The notes under the pieces were generated by a model that was not told the origin of the DNA, made no database searches, and worked only from the letters and a program-made list of their open reading frames with translations. Shown here piece after piece: positions 30,735-39,532 of a stretch of DNA of 64,000 bases. The position numbers and the translations under genes are program-made. How positions within the stretch are numbered: position 1 is the first letter of the stretch; each line of letters starts with the position of its first letter. The DNA comes from Janthinobacterium sp. J1-1 (GTDB lineage Bacteria > Pseudomonadota > Gammaproteobacteria > Burkholderiales > Burkholderiaceae_D): positions 1,922,001-1,986,000 of the forward strand of contig NZ_CP132339.1 in assembly GCF_030944405.1 (NCBI RefSeq). The letters run 5' to 3'.

Positions 30735-32036
30735 ATGACGACACTACATATCAAGAATGGCCATCTGATCGACCCTGCCAACGGCATCGACGGCCTGCAG
30801 GACCTGTTTATCGCCGACGGCAAGGTCCTCGCCGTGGGCAGCGCACCGGCCGGCTTCGTGGCCGACACCACCTTTGACGCGGCCGGCCTGGTGGTTTCCC
30901 CTGGCCTGGTCGACCTGTCCGCGCGCCTGCGCGAGCCGGGTTACGAATACAAGGCCACGCTGGAGTCCGAATTGCAGGCGGCGCTGCAGGGCGGCGTGAC
31001 CAGCCTGGTGTGCCCGCCCGACACCGACCCGGTGCTGGACGAGCCGGGCCTGGTGGAGATGCTGAAATACCGCGCCAAGACGCAGGACAAGGCGCATGTG
31101 CACCCGCTGGGCGCGCTGACGGTGGGCCTGAAAGGCCAGTCGCTGACGGAAATGGCGGAACTGACGGAAGCGGGCTGCATCGGCTTTGCGCAGGCCGAGG
31201 AGCCGATCGAAGACACCACCGTGCTGCTGCGTGCGATGCAGTATGCGAACACCTTTGGCTACACCGTGTGGCTGCGTCCGCAGGACCCGCATATCGGCCG
31301 CGGCGGCATCGCCCACAGCGGCCCGCTGGCCTCGCGCCTGGGCTTGTCGGGCGTGCCGGTGATGTCGGAAACCATCGCCCTGCACACGATTTTCGAACTG
31401 ATGCGCGCCAGCCGCGCGCGCGTGCACCTGTGCCGCATTTCGTCCGCCGCCGGCCTGGAGCTGATCCGCGCCGCCAAGGCCGAAGGCCTGCCGGTCACCT
31501 GCGACGTCGGCGTACACCATGTGCACCTGACCGACGCCGATATCGGCTTCTTTGATCCGAACGCGCGCGTCACCCCGCCGTTCCGCAGCCAGCGCGACCG
31601 CGATGCGATCCGCGCGGCGCTGTTCGACGGCACCGTCGACGCCATGTGCTCGGACCATACGCCGGTCGACGACGATGAAAAACTGCTGCCCTTCGGCGAA
31701 GCGTCGCCTGGCGCGACCGGCCTGGAACTGCTGCTGTCGCTGGCCCTGAAATGGGCCGACGACTACGCGCTGGCCCAGCCGCAAGCCGGTGCGCGTCCGC
31801 TGGCGCGCGCCGTGGCCAAGGTCACGGCCGATGCCGCCAAGGTGGCCGGCATCCCGGCCGGCAGCCTGGCCATCGGCGCAGCGGCCGATATCTGCGTGTT
31901 CGACCCCGCCGCGCGCTGGACCGTGTCGTCGTCCTCGCTGGCCAGCCAGGGCAAGCACACGCCCTTCCTCGGCTATGAACTGAGCGGCGTCGTCAAGGCA
32001 ACCATCGTGGCTGGACGGGTGGCGTTTCAGCGTTAA
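30735..32036 (+). CDS. Dihydroorotase-like protein PyrC' (probably non-catalytic)
   Basis: A 433-residue amidohydrolase-fold protein of the type I dihydroorotase family. The metal site is broken: the usual D-x-H-x-H-LREPG motif reads DLSARLREPG (D60, S62, R64), so both zinc histidines are gone, though SDHTP remains later. That matches the inactive PyrC'/PyrX subunits of pseudomonads, which are needed to assemble active aspartate carbamoyltransferase with PyrB. A true dihydroorotase must be encoded elsewhere. The ATG at 30735 has an AAGGA site; an ATG at 30711 overlapping the pyrB stop is the alternative. Confidence 0.88.
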   Translation: MTTLHIKNGHLIDPANGIDGLQDLFIADGKVLAVGSAPAGFVADTTFDAAGLVVSPGLVDLSARLREPGYEYKATLESELQAALQGGVTSLVCPPDTDPVLDEPGLVEMLKYRAKTQDKAHVHPLGALTVGLKGQSLTEMAELTEAGCIGFAQAEEPIEDTTVLLRAMQYANTFGYTVWLRPQDPHIGRGGIAHSGPLASRLGLSGVPVMSETIALHTIFELMRASRARVHLCRISSAAGLELIRAAKAEGLPVTCDVGVHHVHLTDADIGFFDPNARVTPPFRSQRDRDAIRAALFDGTVDAMCSDHTPVDDDEKLLPFGEASPGATGLELLLSLALKWADDYALAQPQAGARPLARAVAKVTADAAKVAGIPAGSLAIGAAADICVFDPAARWTVSSSSLASQGKHTPFLGYELSGVVKATIVAGRVAFQR

Positions 32037-32096
32037 TCTGTAGTTTGATTGCCGGCGGGCGGCTGCGGCTGCTCCCGGCACTTGATTTGGTGTCAT

Positions 32097-32843
32097 TTGA
32101 AACTTCTGCTTACCTGGCGCCTCGCGCGCGTCGCCCTGCATCTTGCCATCGGCATGACCAAAAGCCTGCTGCTGTTTCCCTGGCTGGACGTGGAGGGGCG
32201 CAACCGGCGCATCCGCGCCTGGTCGCGCCAGCTGCTGGTTATCTGTAATGTCACCGTGGAGGCGTCCGCCAGCCATGCGCTGGCGCTCGACCATTGCCTG
32301 GTGGTGGCCAATCACGTTTCCTGGCTCGATATCTTTGTCATCGACGCGGTTCACCCTTGCCGCTTTGTCGCCAAGGCCGAGATCCGCTCATGGCCGATTT
32401 TGGGCTGGCTGGCGGCGCGCGCCGGCACGATCTTTATTTCACGCGGCAACAAGCGCGATTTGCGCAAGATCTTCCAGGGGCTGGTCGACAAACTGCAACA
32501 GGGCGAACGGATCGGCGTATTCCCCGAAGGGACCACGGCCGCACAGGGAAACCTGCTGCCGTTTCACGCCAATCTGTTCGAGGCGGCGATCGACGCGCAG
32601 GCGCCGGTGCAGCCGTTTGCCGTGTCCTACGTGGATGCGGCGGGCGTGCCGCACGATTCCATCGACTTTATCGGCGAGATGACGTTCGCGCAAAGCATGG
32701 TGCGCATCCTTAGTGGCAAGCCCGTCATCGCGCGCCTGGCGTGCCTGGCGCCGATCGCCACGGTCGGCGCGCACCGGCGCGAACTGGCGCTGGCGGCGCA
32801 TGCCGCCGTCGCGGGTTCTTTAGGCGTCAGCACTAGCGTTTGA
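32097..32843 (+). CDS. 1-acyl-sn-glycerol-3-phosphate acyltransferase (PlsC-like)
   Basis: A 248-residue membrane-associated acyltransferase. The catalytic H-x4-D box is NHVSWLD, and the acceptor box FPEGTT lies about 70 residues later; an N-terminal hydrophobic helix is present. It transfers an acyl chain to lysophosphatidate or a related lipid. The start is uncertain: TTG at 32097 (LKLLLTWRLAR) gives the normal length but has a weak ribosome site. It follows pyrC' in the same direction, and its 3' end overlaps the convergent permease gene by 11 bp. Confidence 0.85.
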   Translation: MKLLLTWRLARVALHLAIGMTKSLLLFPWLDVEGRNRRIRAWSRQLLVICNVTVEASASHALALDHCLVVANHVSWLDIFVIDAVHPCRFVAKAEIRSWPILGWLAARAGTIFISRGNKRDLRKIFQGLVDKLQQGERIGVFPEGTTAAQGNLLPFHANLFEAAIDAQAPVQPFAVSYVDAAGVPHDSIDFIGEMTFAQSMVRILSGKPVIARLACLAPIATVGAHRRELALAAHAAVAGSLGVSTSV

Positions 32844-33597
32844 CATGCAGCCAGCGCGCATGCGCGCTCCTGGCCAGGTAGTCGAGCATGAAACCCAGTA
32901 TGCCGATCAGCACGATGGCCGCCATCAGTTCCGAATACGCCAGGCGGTCGCGCGTATCGAGGATAAAGTAGCCGAGGCCGGCCGACACGCCCAGCATTTC
33001 GGCCGGCACCAGCACGATCCAGATAATGCCGATGGCCAGGCGCACGCCTGTCAGAATGTCCGCCGTAATGCCCGGCAAAATCACCTTGAAGACGATCTCG
33101 CCACGCGTGGCCGACAGGCTGCGCGCCAGCAGCAGCCAGTTCGGATCGAGCCGCGCCACGCCGGCCGCCGTATTGAGCAGGATCGGCCAGACGGCCGCAA
33201 ACGCCAGCAGGAAGTAGACCGGCGCGCCGCCGACACCCAGCACCATCACGGCAATCGGCATCCACGACAGCGGCGAAATCATGCGCAGCAGCTGGAACAG
33301 CGGCATGGCGGCGCCCGAAAAACTTTTCGACATCGCCACCAGCACGCCGAGCGGCACGCCGATCACGATCGCCAGGCCCAGGCCGACGGCCACCCTTTGC
33401 AAACTGAGCGTCACATGCAGCCAGATGTCGGCGCCCGCCAGCATGTCCCTGAATGCCAGCGCCGTGGGCAGCGGCGCAAAGGCGGTGGCGATCGGCGTGG
33501 ATTTTTCCAGCTGCCACACACCGAGCGACCACAGTAACAAGGCGCCGGCCAGCCCCACCAGCGGCAGGCCCAGGCGCATGAACCACGTTCTTGCCAT
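32833..33597 (-). CDS. ABC transporter permease, nitrate/sulfonate/taurine type (SsuC/TauC-like)
   Basis: A 254-residue BPD_transp_1 permease with about six helices and the EAA-type loop (LARSLSATRGEIVFKVILPG). It starts 2 bp after the binding-protein stop and forms a complete importer with the ATPase and Tat-exported binding protein. NitT/TauT-type systems take up nitrate, sulfonates, taurine, thiamine precursors or other small organic ions; the substrate is not evident here. Confidence 0.9.
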   Translation of the reverse strand: MARTWFMRLGLPLVGLAGALLLWSLGVWQLEKSTPIATAFAPLPTALAFRDMLAGADIWLHVTLSLQRVAVGLGLAIVIGVPLGVLVAMSKSFSGAAMPLFQLLRMISPLSWMPIAVMVLGVGGAPVYFLLAFAAVWPILLNTAAGVARLDPNWLLLARSLSATRGEIVFKVILPGITADILTGVRLAIGIIWIVLVPAEMLGVSAGLGYFILDTRDRLAYSELMAAIVLIGILGFMLDYLARSAHARWLHVKR

Positions 33598-33599
33598 CG

Positions 33600-34844
33600 T
33601 CAGACCGCCACGGTTTCGCTGCGCAGCAGGTTGGCCGGCAAACCGAAGGCGGCCGGGCCGCCGACCGCGTTGATCGCCTTGCGCACGAAGCGGTCATCAA
33701 CCAGGTCGCGCGCGGCGAACTTCGGATCGAGGCTGGCCAAAAAGCGCGTATCGCCCTCCACCTTGGTGCGGCCGATCGCCCGTACCAGTTCTTCCGTGTA
33801 CGAAGCAAACGGATACGGCTGGAAGTCGATGCGGCGCTGCTGCCAGTTTTTGTGCACGATCAGGCCCTGTTTTTCATAGGTGGCGTAATCGGTGGTGGCC
33901 AGCACTTTCGTCAATACCTGCAGCGGATGCGGCGTATAGCGGTGTTCGCCCACGTTCGACAGCAGCTTGGCCGTGTCGACCTGGTTCGAACGCGTCCACA
34001 GCTGTGCCTTGACGATGGCGTTGGTGACTTTTTGCGCCCATTCGGGACGGGTATTGATGTCGCGCTCGGACAAAAAGGTCACGCAGCAGGCATGGTTCTT
34101 CCACACATCGCCCGAGAAGCGCAATATCTTGCCGATGCCGGCGTTTTCGGCCGCCGCATTGAACGGCTCGGCCACGATATAGCCGGCGATCGCCTTGCTG
34201 GCCAGGGCCGAGACCATTTCGGCCGGCGCCAGCACGATCAAATTCACTTCGTTCGGCTTGATGGCCGCATTGCGCGCGCGTGTGACGGGCGTCAAGCCGT
34301 TGGCCGACAGAGTCTGCTGCAGCAGGATATTGTGGATCGAGTACCAGAACGGAATCGCCACCGTGCGCCCGCCCAGGTCCTGCACCTTGTCGATCTCGTT
34401 GGCCACCGTCAGGGCGGAGCCGTTGACGTGGTTCCAGGCCACCACTTTTGCCGGGAACTTGGCGCCATAGCGCACCCACAGGGTGGCCGGCGACAGCAGG
34501 TGGATCACGTTGACCTGGCCGGCCACGAACGCTTCGATGATCTGCGCCCAGCTGCGGAACAGGCGCGGCGTTTCCGCCTGCAGGCCTTCGGCCTCGAACA
34601 GCTTGCGGGCGTGCGCCACCAGCAAGGGTGTCGCGTCGGTGATCGGCAGGTAGCCGATCTTCACGGGCTGGTCGTCGCCCTTCGGTCCCTGCTGGGCCAT
34701 GGCGTCGCCGGCGAACAGCAGCGGCGAGGCCACGCTGGCCGTGGCCAGCGCCGACATGCGCAGGAAGTCGCGGCGCGTCAAACCGCAATCGCAGTCGGAC
34801 GAGGCGCAGATATGCAGGGGGGAGTTCTCTTTTTGGAAGGACAT
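33600..34844 (-). CDS. ABC transporter substrate-binding protein, NrtA/CmpA-like, Tat signal
   Basis: A 414-residue periplasmic binding protein. The start is placed at ATG 34844. A twin-arginine signal (TRRDFLRMSALATASVA, about residues 24-40, cleaved near DAMA) is preceded by an unusual Cys-rich stretch HICASSDCDCG. The mature part has the NitT/TauT-type opening VKIGYLPITDATPLLVAHA and segments close to NrtA/CmpA proteins. Tat export suggests a cofactor or a need for cytoplasmic folding. It sits 16 bp after the ATPase gene in the same operon. Confidence 0.88.
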   Translation of the reverse strand: MSFQKENSPLHICASSDCDCGLTRRDFLRMSALATASVASPLLFAGDAMAQQGPKGDDQPVKIGYLPITDATPLLVAHARKLFEAEGLQAETPRLFRSWAQIIEAFVAGQVNVIHLLSPATLWVRYGAKFPAKVVAWNHVNGSALTVANEIDKVQDLGGRTVAIPFWYSIHNILLQQTLSANGLTPVTRARNAAIKPNEVNLIVLAPAEMVSALASKAIAGYIVAEPFNAAAENAGIGKILRFSGDVWKNHACCVTFLSERDINTRPEWAQKVTNAIVKAQLWTRSNQVDTAKLLSNVGEHRYTPHPLQVLTKVLATTDYATYEKQGLIVHKNWQQRRIDFQPYPFASYTEELVRAIGRTKVEGDTRFLASLDPKFAARDLVDDRFVRKAINAVGGPAAFGLPANLLRSETVAV

Positions 34845-34860
34845 GCGATGCTCCGTTCGA

Positions 34861-35646
34861 TTAAAGGGGGAGGGCAGGTTGCGGTTTTTGCAGCGACTGC
34901 AGGGCGTCGAGGATTTCCATCTTGAGGGCGACCACGCCGGCGCCATGGCTGATACGCGGCTGGGCGATATCGACCGGCCACTCGCGCACGATATTGCCCG
35001 GCTTGCCGCCCATCAGCAGGATGCGGTCGGCCACCAGGATCGCTTCATCGATATCGTGGGTGACCAGCAGCACGGCCGTGTGCCAGCGGTGCACCACCTC
35101 GACCAGCAGCGACTGCATCTCGGCGCGCGTAATGGCGTCCAGGGCCGAGAAAGGCTCGTCGGCGAACAGCAGTTCCGGTTCGCGCGCCAGGGCGCGCGCC
35201 AATGCCACGCGCTGCGCCATGCCGCCCGACAGGGCCGACGGATACAGTTTTTCGCGGCCCTGCAAACCGACCGCCTCGATCGCCTGCGCCACGCGCGCGG
35301 CGTGCGCTTCGCGGCTCAGTTTCGGCTGGTGCTTGAAGTCGAGGCCAAAGCCGGCATTGCCGGTGACGTTCAGCCAGGGCAGCAAGCTGGCCTGCTGGAA
35401 CACCAGCGCGCTGCGCGGATCGGGTTCGCGCATGGGCGCGCCGAGGAAGTCGATGGTGCCGCCGGACGGCGCCTGCAAGCCGGCCAGCACGCGCAGCAAG
35501 CTCGATTTGCCGCAGCCGCTGCCGCCCAGCAGGCAGACGATCTCGCGCTTGCGCACGCCCAGCGAGACATCCTGGAACACGGGCGGCAAGCCCGGATAGG
35601 CATAGGAAAGCCCCTGCGCCTGCAGCGCCCAGTCAGCCATCGTCAT
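34861..35646 (-). CDS. ABC transporter ATP-binding protein (SsuB/TauB-like)
   Basis: A 261-residue ATPase with Walker A LLGGSGCGKSS, Q-loop VFQQASLLPW, signature LSGGMAQRVALARAL, Walker B LLFADEPFSALD and H-loop THDIDEA. The start at 35646 overlaps the stop of the acyl-CoA-dehydrogenase-like gene by 4 bp (ATGA). It energises the adjacent permease. Confidence 0.93.
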   Translation of the reverse strand: MTMADWALQAQGLSYAYPGLPPVFQDVSLGVRKREIVCLLGGSGCGKSSLLRVLAGLQAPSGGTIDFLGAPMREPDPRSALVFQQASLLPWLNVTGNAGFGLDFKHQPKLSREAHAARVAQAIEAVGLQGREKLYPSALSGGMAQRVALARALAREPELLFADEPFSALDAITRAEMQSLLVEVVHRWHTAVLLVTHDIDEAILVADRILLMGGKPGNIVREWPVDIAQPRISHGAGVVALKMEILDALQSLQKPQPALPL

Positions 35647-36737
35647 GGCTGGCCTGCCGCTTTGGCGGCCTGCTGGCTGTCGAACTGCTGCAGCGCCGAC
35701 TGCAATTGCGTCAGGCTGGGCGTGACGATGGGAATAAAGGCCGATTCGCGCCAGCGGCGGGCAAAGCCCTGCTGCTGGGTGCTCAGGTAAGCGCGCCCGC
35801 CCATTGCCTGCAGTTCCAGCATCATGGCTTGCTGCAGCAGTTCGGCCAGCTGTATGCGCAGGCGGAACATGGCCGGCGCTTCCTTGACGAAGCGGCCATC
35901 GTGCACGCCGGCCAGCAGGGTGGCGGTGGCGAGTTCCAGTGTTTCCTTCAGCGCGGCGATGCGCGGCGTGAGGGCGTTGCGCGAACCTTGTGAAATCAGC
36001 GCCGCCTGCGCCAGGCTGGCGCGCGCGAGACCGATCGACATGCCGCACTGCATGCCGAGGAAGGCCGGGCGCACCTGCGGCAGCCAGGCCGGCGCATTGT
36101 CGCTGATGATATCGTCCGCTGAAATCGACACGTGGGTCAGCTTGACCGATGCCGTATTGCTGCTGCGCAGGGCGATCAGGTCCAGGTCGGCATTGCGCTG
36201 CACGCCGGCCAGCTGGCTGTCGAAGGCGACGATCACCGGTGGCGCGCCGTCATGTGGCGCGACGGCGGCGGCGGCGACAAAACCGGCTTTGCGCAAGTTG
36301 GTGACCCAGGCCAGGGCACCGTCGACCAGCAGGCCATCGCCCTGGCGCGCGGCCGTGATTTGCAGCTGCTCGATGCCGGACAAGAATTTCATGGCGTTCG
36401 ACAGGCCGCTGGCGCCGGCCTGCGTGCCGGCCAGCAGCGCCGGCAGGCGGCGTTCGGCCAGTGCGCGGTTCGGGCTTTGCAGCATGAATTCGATAAAGCA
36501 GCGCTGGCCCCAGAACACAAAGGCGCTGGTCAGCGACAGTTCGGCCACCTTGGCGATCGCTTCGATGGCGTCGCGCACGTCGCCGCCCGCACCGCCGTGT
36601 TCCTGCGGCACGCCGGTCGCCAGCAGCCGGTCGCCGGCCAGCGCCGGCAGCACGCTTTCAGCCAGTTCGTTCGATTCGTCGAGCCGGTCGGCATGCAGGT
36701 GCAGCCAGTGCACGAGGTTGGGCATCAGATTCGCCAT
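35643..36737 (-). CDS. Acyl-CoA dehydrogenase-family flavoprotein (SfnB/DszC-like)
   Basis: A 364-residue protein with the acyl-CoA dehydrogenase fold: an N-terminal helical domain (VPQEHGGAGGDVRDA, about 43-57), a middle beta domain and a C-terminal four-helix domain (LQAMGGRAYL near 318). Homologues lying beside SsuABC-type importers are often flavin-dependent monooxygenases of organosulfur compounds or related desulfurising enzymes. The role here is inferred from neighbours and not proven. It starts 1 bp after the carboxymuconolactone-decarboxylase-like gene. Confidence 0.78.
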   Translation of the reverse strand: MANLMPNLVHWLHLHADRLDESNELAESVLPALAGDRLLATGVPQEHGGAGGDVRDAIEAIAKVAELSLTSAFVFWGQRCFIEFMLQSPNRALAERRLPALLAGTQAGASGLSNAMKFLSGIEQLQITAARQGDGLLVDGALAWVTNLRKAGFVAAAAVAPHDGAPPVIVAFDSQLAGVQRNADLDLIALRSSNTASVKLTHVSISADDIISDNAPAWLPQVRPAFLGMQCGMSIGLARASLAQAALISQGSRNALTPRIAALKETLELATATLLAGVHDGRFVKEAPAMFRLRIQLAELLQQAMMLELQAMGGRAYLSTQQQGFARRWRESAFIPIVTPSLTQLQSALQQFDSQQAAKAAGQP

Positions 36738-36738
36738 C

Positions 36739-37293
36739 TCAGACGGCGCCTGGCAGGTAGGGCGTCAGTTGCGGATTGACGGGGGTGCCGGCCAGGCTGT
36801 TGGAGAAATTGCACAGGGTGGCCAGGCTGATGCCGAGCACCACTTCCAGCGCCTGCTGTTCGTTATAGCCGGCTGCCAGGAAGGCCTGGTATTCAGGGTC
36901 GGCGACGGCGCCACGGGTGGCGATGACGGCGCCGGCAAAGGCGGCCACGGCGTCGAGTTTTGCGTCGCCAGTCGGCTGGCCATGCTGCAGGGCGCGCACG
37001 GTATCCGGGCTTTCACCGGCTTTTTTCAAGGAGATGGCGCTATGGCCGGCGATGCAGAAATCGCAGCCATGGATGCGCGCGGCCGTGATCTGCACCACTT
37101 CGCGCTCCATCAGACTCAGGCTGGCGCGGCCATTGATGCCCGAGACGGTCAGATAGGTTTCCAGCGCCAGCGGCGCATTGGCCAGCACGCCGATCAGGTT
37201 GGGCAGGAAGCCATTGTTGGCGATCGCCTTTTCCACGAAAGGGCGGCTCTCGGCCGGGGCGGTGTCTAGCGTGTGCAGCGTCAGTCGGGACAT
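36739..37293 (-). CDS. Carboxymuconolactone decarboxylase / AhpD-family protein
   Basis: A 184-residue CMD-family protein with the thiol motif GCDFCIAGH (C77, C80, H84) and E64 in the adjacent helix, the AhpD-type catalytic set. Such proteins act as peroxidase partners or have unassigned redox roles. It is first in the run CMD - acyl-CoA dehydrogenase-like - ABC ATPase - binding protein - permease. The 118-bp gap to the AraC gene likely holds the promoter. Confidence 0.85.
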   Translation of the reverse strand: MSRLTLHTLDTAPAESRPFVEKAIANNGFLPNLIGVLANAPLALETYLTVSGINGRASLSLMEREVVQITAARIHGCDFCIAGHSAISLKKAGESPDTVRALQHGQPTGDAKLDAVAAFAGAVIATRGAVADPEYQAFLAAGYNEQQALEVVLGISLATLCNFSNSLAGTPVNPQLTPYLPGAV

Positions 37294-37411
37294 GGGGAGC
37301 CTTGCCAGGTTGGTTAATCACCAGCTGATTATATCGGCGCCCCCAGGCGCATAACAGACGCCAACGTCGCCATTTTCTGCTCATTCGTCTGCGATGTTGA
37401 AATCCTTGATC

Positions 37412-38332
37412 TCAGTTCGATAGCTGCCGCTGGCGCTGGTCGCGGCGGTAGGCGCCGGGCTGTTCGCCGGTGGCCCGTTTGAAGGCGCGCGTGAAGGCTG
37501 CATGCGAGCGGTAGCCGACCAGTTCGGCCACGCGCTCGACCGAGGCGCCGTCGTGCAGGCGGCGCGCGGCGATCTTCATGCGCAGCAGGAGCAGGAACTG
37601 CGCCGGCGAGTGGCCGCTGGCGCTGGCGAAGTGCTTGCAGAAGCTGGCGCGCGACATGCACGCGGCCTTGGCCATGTTTTCGATCGACCAGTCGGCGGCG
37701 GGCGCGTCCAGCATGCGTTCGAGCAGCGGCGCAAATTCGGTCCGGTGCAGCAGCGACAGCAGGCCGCCCGCCACTTGCTCGCCCTGCGCCACATGGCGGA
37801 TCAGGTAGAAGAACAGCAGCTCGACCAGGCGCGCCATCAAGGGGGAGGGTTGTTCCGGGTCGCCGCCCGCCTCCTGCAGGATCAGGTCGAACAGCGCGGC
37901 GGCGGCGGCAAACGCGGGCGCGCCGCCGCGGATCAGCAAATAGGGCGGAAACGAGTCGACGATCAGCTTCGAGGCCGCGCCCTGGAACTGGAAAAAGCCG
38001 CAGGCCAGCGCGGTGGCAGGGCTGTCGCTGGGGGTATGCAAGGGGCGCATCGCTTGCGCGCCGGCCGTCTGCAGCGGGTCAATGTCGGGGCTGAGAAAGT
38101 GCGGCAGGTCGCGCAGCAGGAAGACGCCGTCGCGCGGTCCCAGCGCCACCGGCGGCGCGCCATCGACGTGCAGATAGCAATGACCGTCGAGCACCAGGTG
38201 AAAGCTGCCCAGTTCCCGTCCGGCCGTGGAAGCGCGCCAGCGGCCGCAATACTGGCCCGCGTGCAGCACCGCCGTGTCCAGTTGCAGGCTGCCCAGCAGC
38301 CAGCGCGCCAGCTGGTCGGTATCAGGAGTCAT
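37412..38332 (-). CDS. AraC-family transcriptional regulator with cupin domain
   Basis: A 306-residue regulator. The N-terminal cupin-type domain (GSFHLVLDGHCYLHVDG, DGVFLLRDLPHFL, about 40-110) is followed by a C-terminal AraC helix-turn-helix pair (about 205-300, VAELVGYRSHAAFTRAFKRATGEQPGAYRR). It lies directly upstream of, and on the same strand as, the CMD/flavoprotein/ABC run, so it probably regulates it. Related AraC proteins often control redox or CMD-type genes. Confidence 0.88.
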   Translation of the reverse strand: MTPDTDQLARWLLGSLQLDTAVLHAGQYCGRWRASTAGRELGSFHLVLDGHCYLHVDGAPPVALGPRDGVFLLRDLPHFLSPDIDPLQTAGAQAMRPLHTPSDSPATALACGFFQFQGAASKLIVDSFPPYLLIRGGAPAFAAAAALFDLILQEAGGDPEQPSPLMARLVELLFFYLIRHVAQGEQVAGGLLSLLHRTEFAPLLERMLDAPAADWSIENMAKAACMSRASFCKHFASASGHSPAQFLLLLRMKIAARRLHDGASVERVAELVGYRSHAAFTRAFKRATGEQPGAYRRDQRQRQLSN

Positions 38333-38410
38333 CGGGTCGCACAGGCAAAAGCATGATCATACGATGCGTGCCGGTGGGGGCAAACGACCGATTCCGAGCA
38401 AGCATATGCG

Positions 38411-39256
38411 TTATCTGGCGGCCTTGCCGGCGGGCTGCCGGAAGGCCGGACAGTCGACCTGGATCAGGCTGCGGTCCTCCAGGCAGACGGCGGACAGTTT
38501 GCCGCCCCAGACGCAGCCGCTATCGAGGCCGATCAAGCGGGGGCCCAGCATCAGGCCCAGCGCCGACCAGTGGCCAAATACCACCGTCTCGCCGGCGCTT
38601 TGCCTGTCCGGCACGTCGAACCAGGGCATCAGGCCGGAGCCCTGTGGCGCACTGCCGCTTTCCTTCATCTTGAAGTCCATGCGGCCTTCGTCGGTGCAAA
38701 AACGCAGCCGCGTCATGGCGTTGATGATGCAGCGCAGGCGGTCGGCGCCGCGCAGGTCATCGCTCCAGATGGCCGGCTCGTTGCCGTACATGCTGCGCAG
38801 GAAGTCCACCCAGCCGTCGCTGGCAAGCATGGCGGACACTTCCTCGGCCAGCGACAGGGCCTGTGCCACGCTCCATTGCGGCAGCAGGCCCGCGTGCACC
38901 AGCAGATGGCCGTCGTGGCGCAGCGCCAGCGGACGGCGGCGCAGCCAATCTATCAGTACATCGCGATCGGGCGCGGCCAGGATACCGGACAGCGTGTCGG
39001 ACGCGTGCTGGGGACGGATGCCGTTGACGACGGCCAGCAAGTGCAGGTCGTGATTGCCCAGCACGCTATCGGCCAGGCCCTGTTGCGCCAGTGTATGGAC
39101 CAGCCGCAAGGTCGCCAGCGAATCGGGGCCACGATTGATCAGGTCGCCGGCAAACAGCAGGCGGTAAGGCCCGTTTGCCGTCTTGGCGATACGGGCCAGC
39201 AAATCCAGCGTCTGGTCGTGGCAGCCCTGCAGGTCGCCGATAAAGTAAGTTTTCAT
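38411..39256 (-). CDS. apaH: Symmetrical bis(5'-nucleosyl)-tetraphosphatase
   Basis: A 281-residue metallophosphatase that hydrolyses Ap4A to two ADP. Motifs are the opening [31 protein letters not shown] and later FGHWSALG. The start at 39256 (MKTYFIGD) gives the family start; the frame is open further upstream without conservation. A stand-alone gene. Confidence 0.95.
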   Translation of the reverse strand: MKTYFIGDLQGCHDQTLDLLARIAKTANGPYRLLFAGDLINRGPDSLATLRLVHTLAQQGLADSVLGNHDLHLLAVVNGIRPQHASDTLSGILAAPDRDVLIDWLRRRPLALRHDGHLLVHAGLLPQWSVAQALSLAEEVSAMLASDGWVDFLRSMYGNEPAIWSDDLRGADRLRCIINAMTRLRFCTDEGRMDFKMKESGSAPQGSGLMPWFDVPDRQSAGETVVFGHWSALGLMLGPRLIGLDSGCVWGGKLSAVCLEDRSLIQVDCPAFRQPAGKAAR

Positions 39257-39346
39257 GGGGTGGTGGATAGTGATCTCTGCATGATCGTAACAGACGATTT
39301 GCTTGCACCACATCATGCCTGAAGTGAGACCTGCGGTGCGGGGCAT

Positions 39347-39526
39347 ATGATTTATCGCAAACAAGTTAAAGCTAGTTGCTGTTTCGCTTGCCAAAAAAGC
39401 CAGCGGCTGTGTATCAATGGTAAATGGACTGAACAATCATGGGATGTTGCTCTGCCGTTTGGCTCATGCCAGGAGCATGGCATTCCCCATTTTTTAAATG
39501 GATACATTCACACGATCTTTGATTGA
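39347..39526 (+). CDS. Hypothetical 59-residue Cys-rich protein
   Basis: An ATG-started 59-codon frame that ends 6 bp before the WecA-like gene. It encodes a peptide with six cysteines (two adjacent, then C-x2-C, later single ones), Trp and His, for example [13 protein letters not shown] and [11 protein letters not shown]. Composition and the AT-richer DNA resemble the following gene and not the high-GC surroundings. A GGGG stretch precedes the ATG. It could be a tiny zinc-binding protein or a translated leader of the transferase gene, or be noncoding; I recognise no family. Confidence 0.4.
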   Translation: MIYRKQVKASCCFACQKSQRLCINGKWTEQSWDVALPFGSCQEHGIPHFLNGYIHTIFD

Positions 39527-39532
39527 TTAAAA

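Noticed and set aside
39257..39436. N-terminal extension of ApaH by 60 residues
   Set aside because: ApaH proteins start at the YFIGDLQGC motif; the extension is unconserved and antisense to the small Cys-rich ORF.
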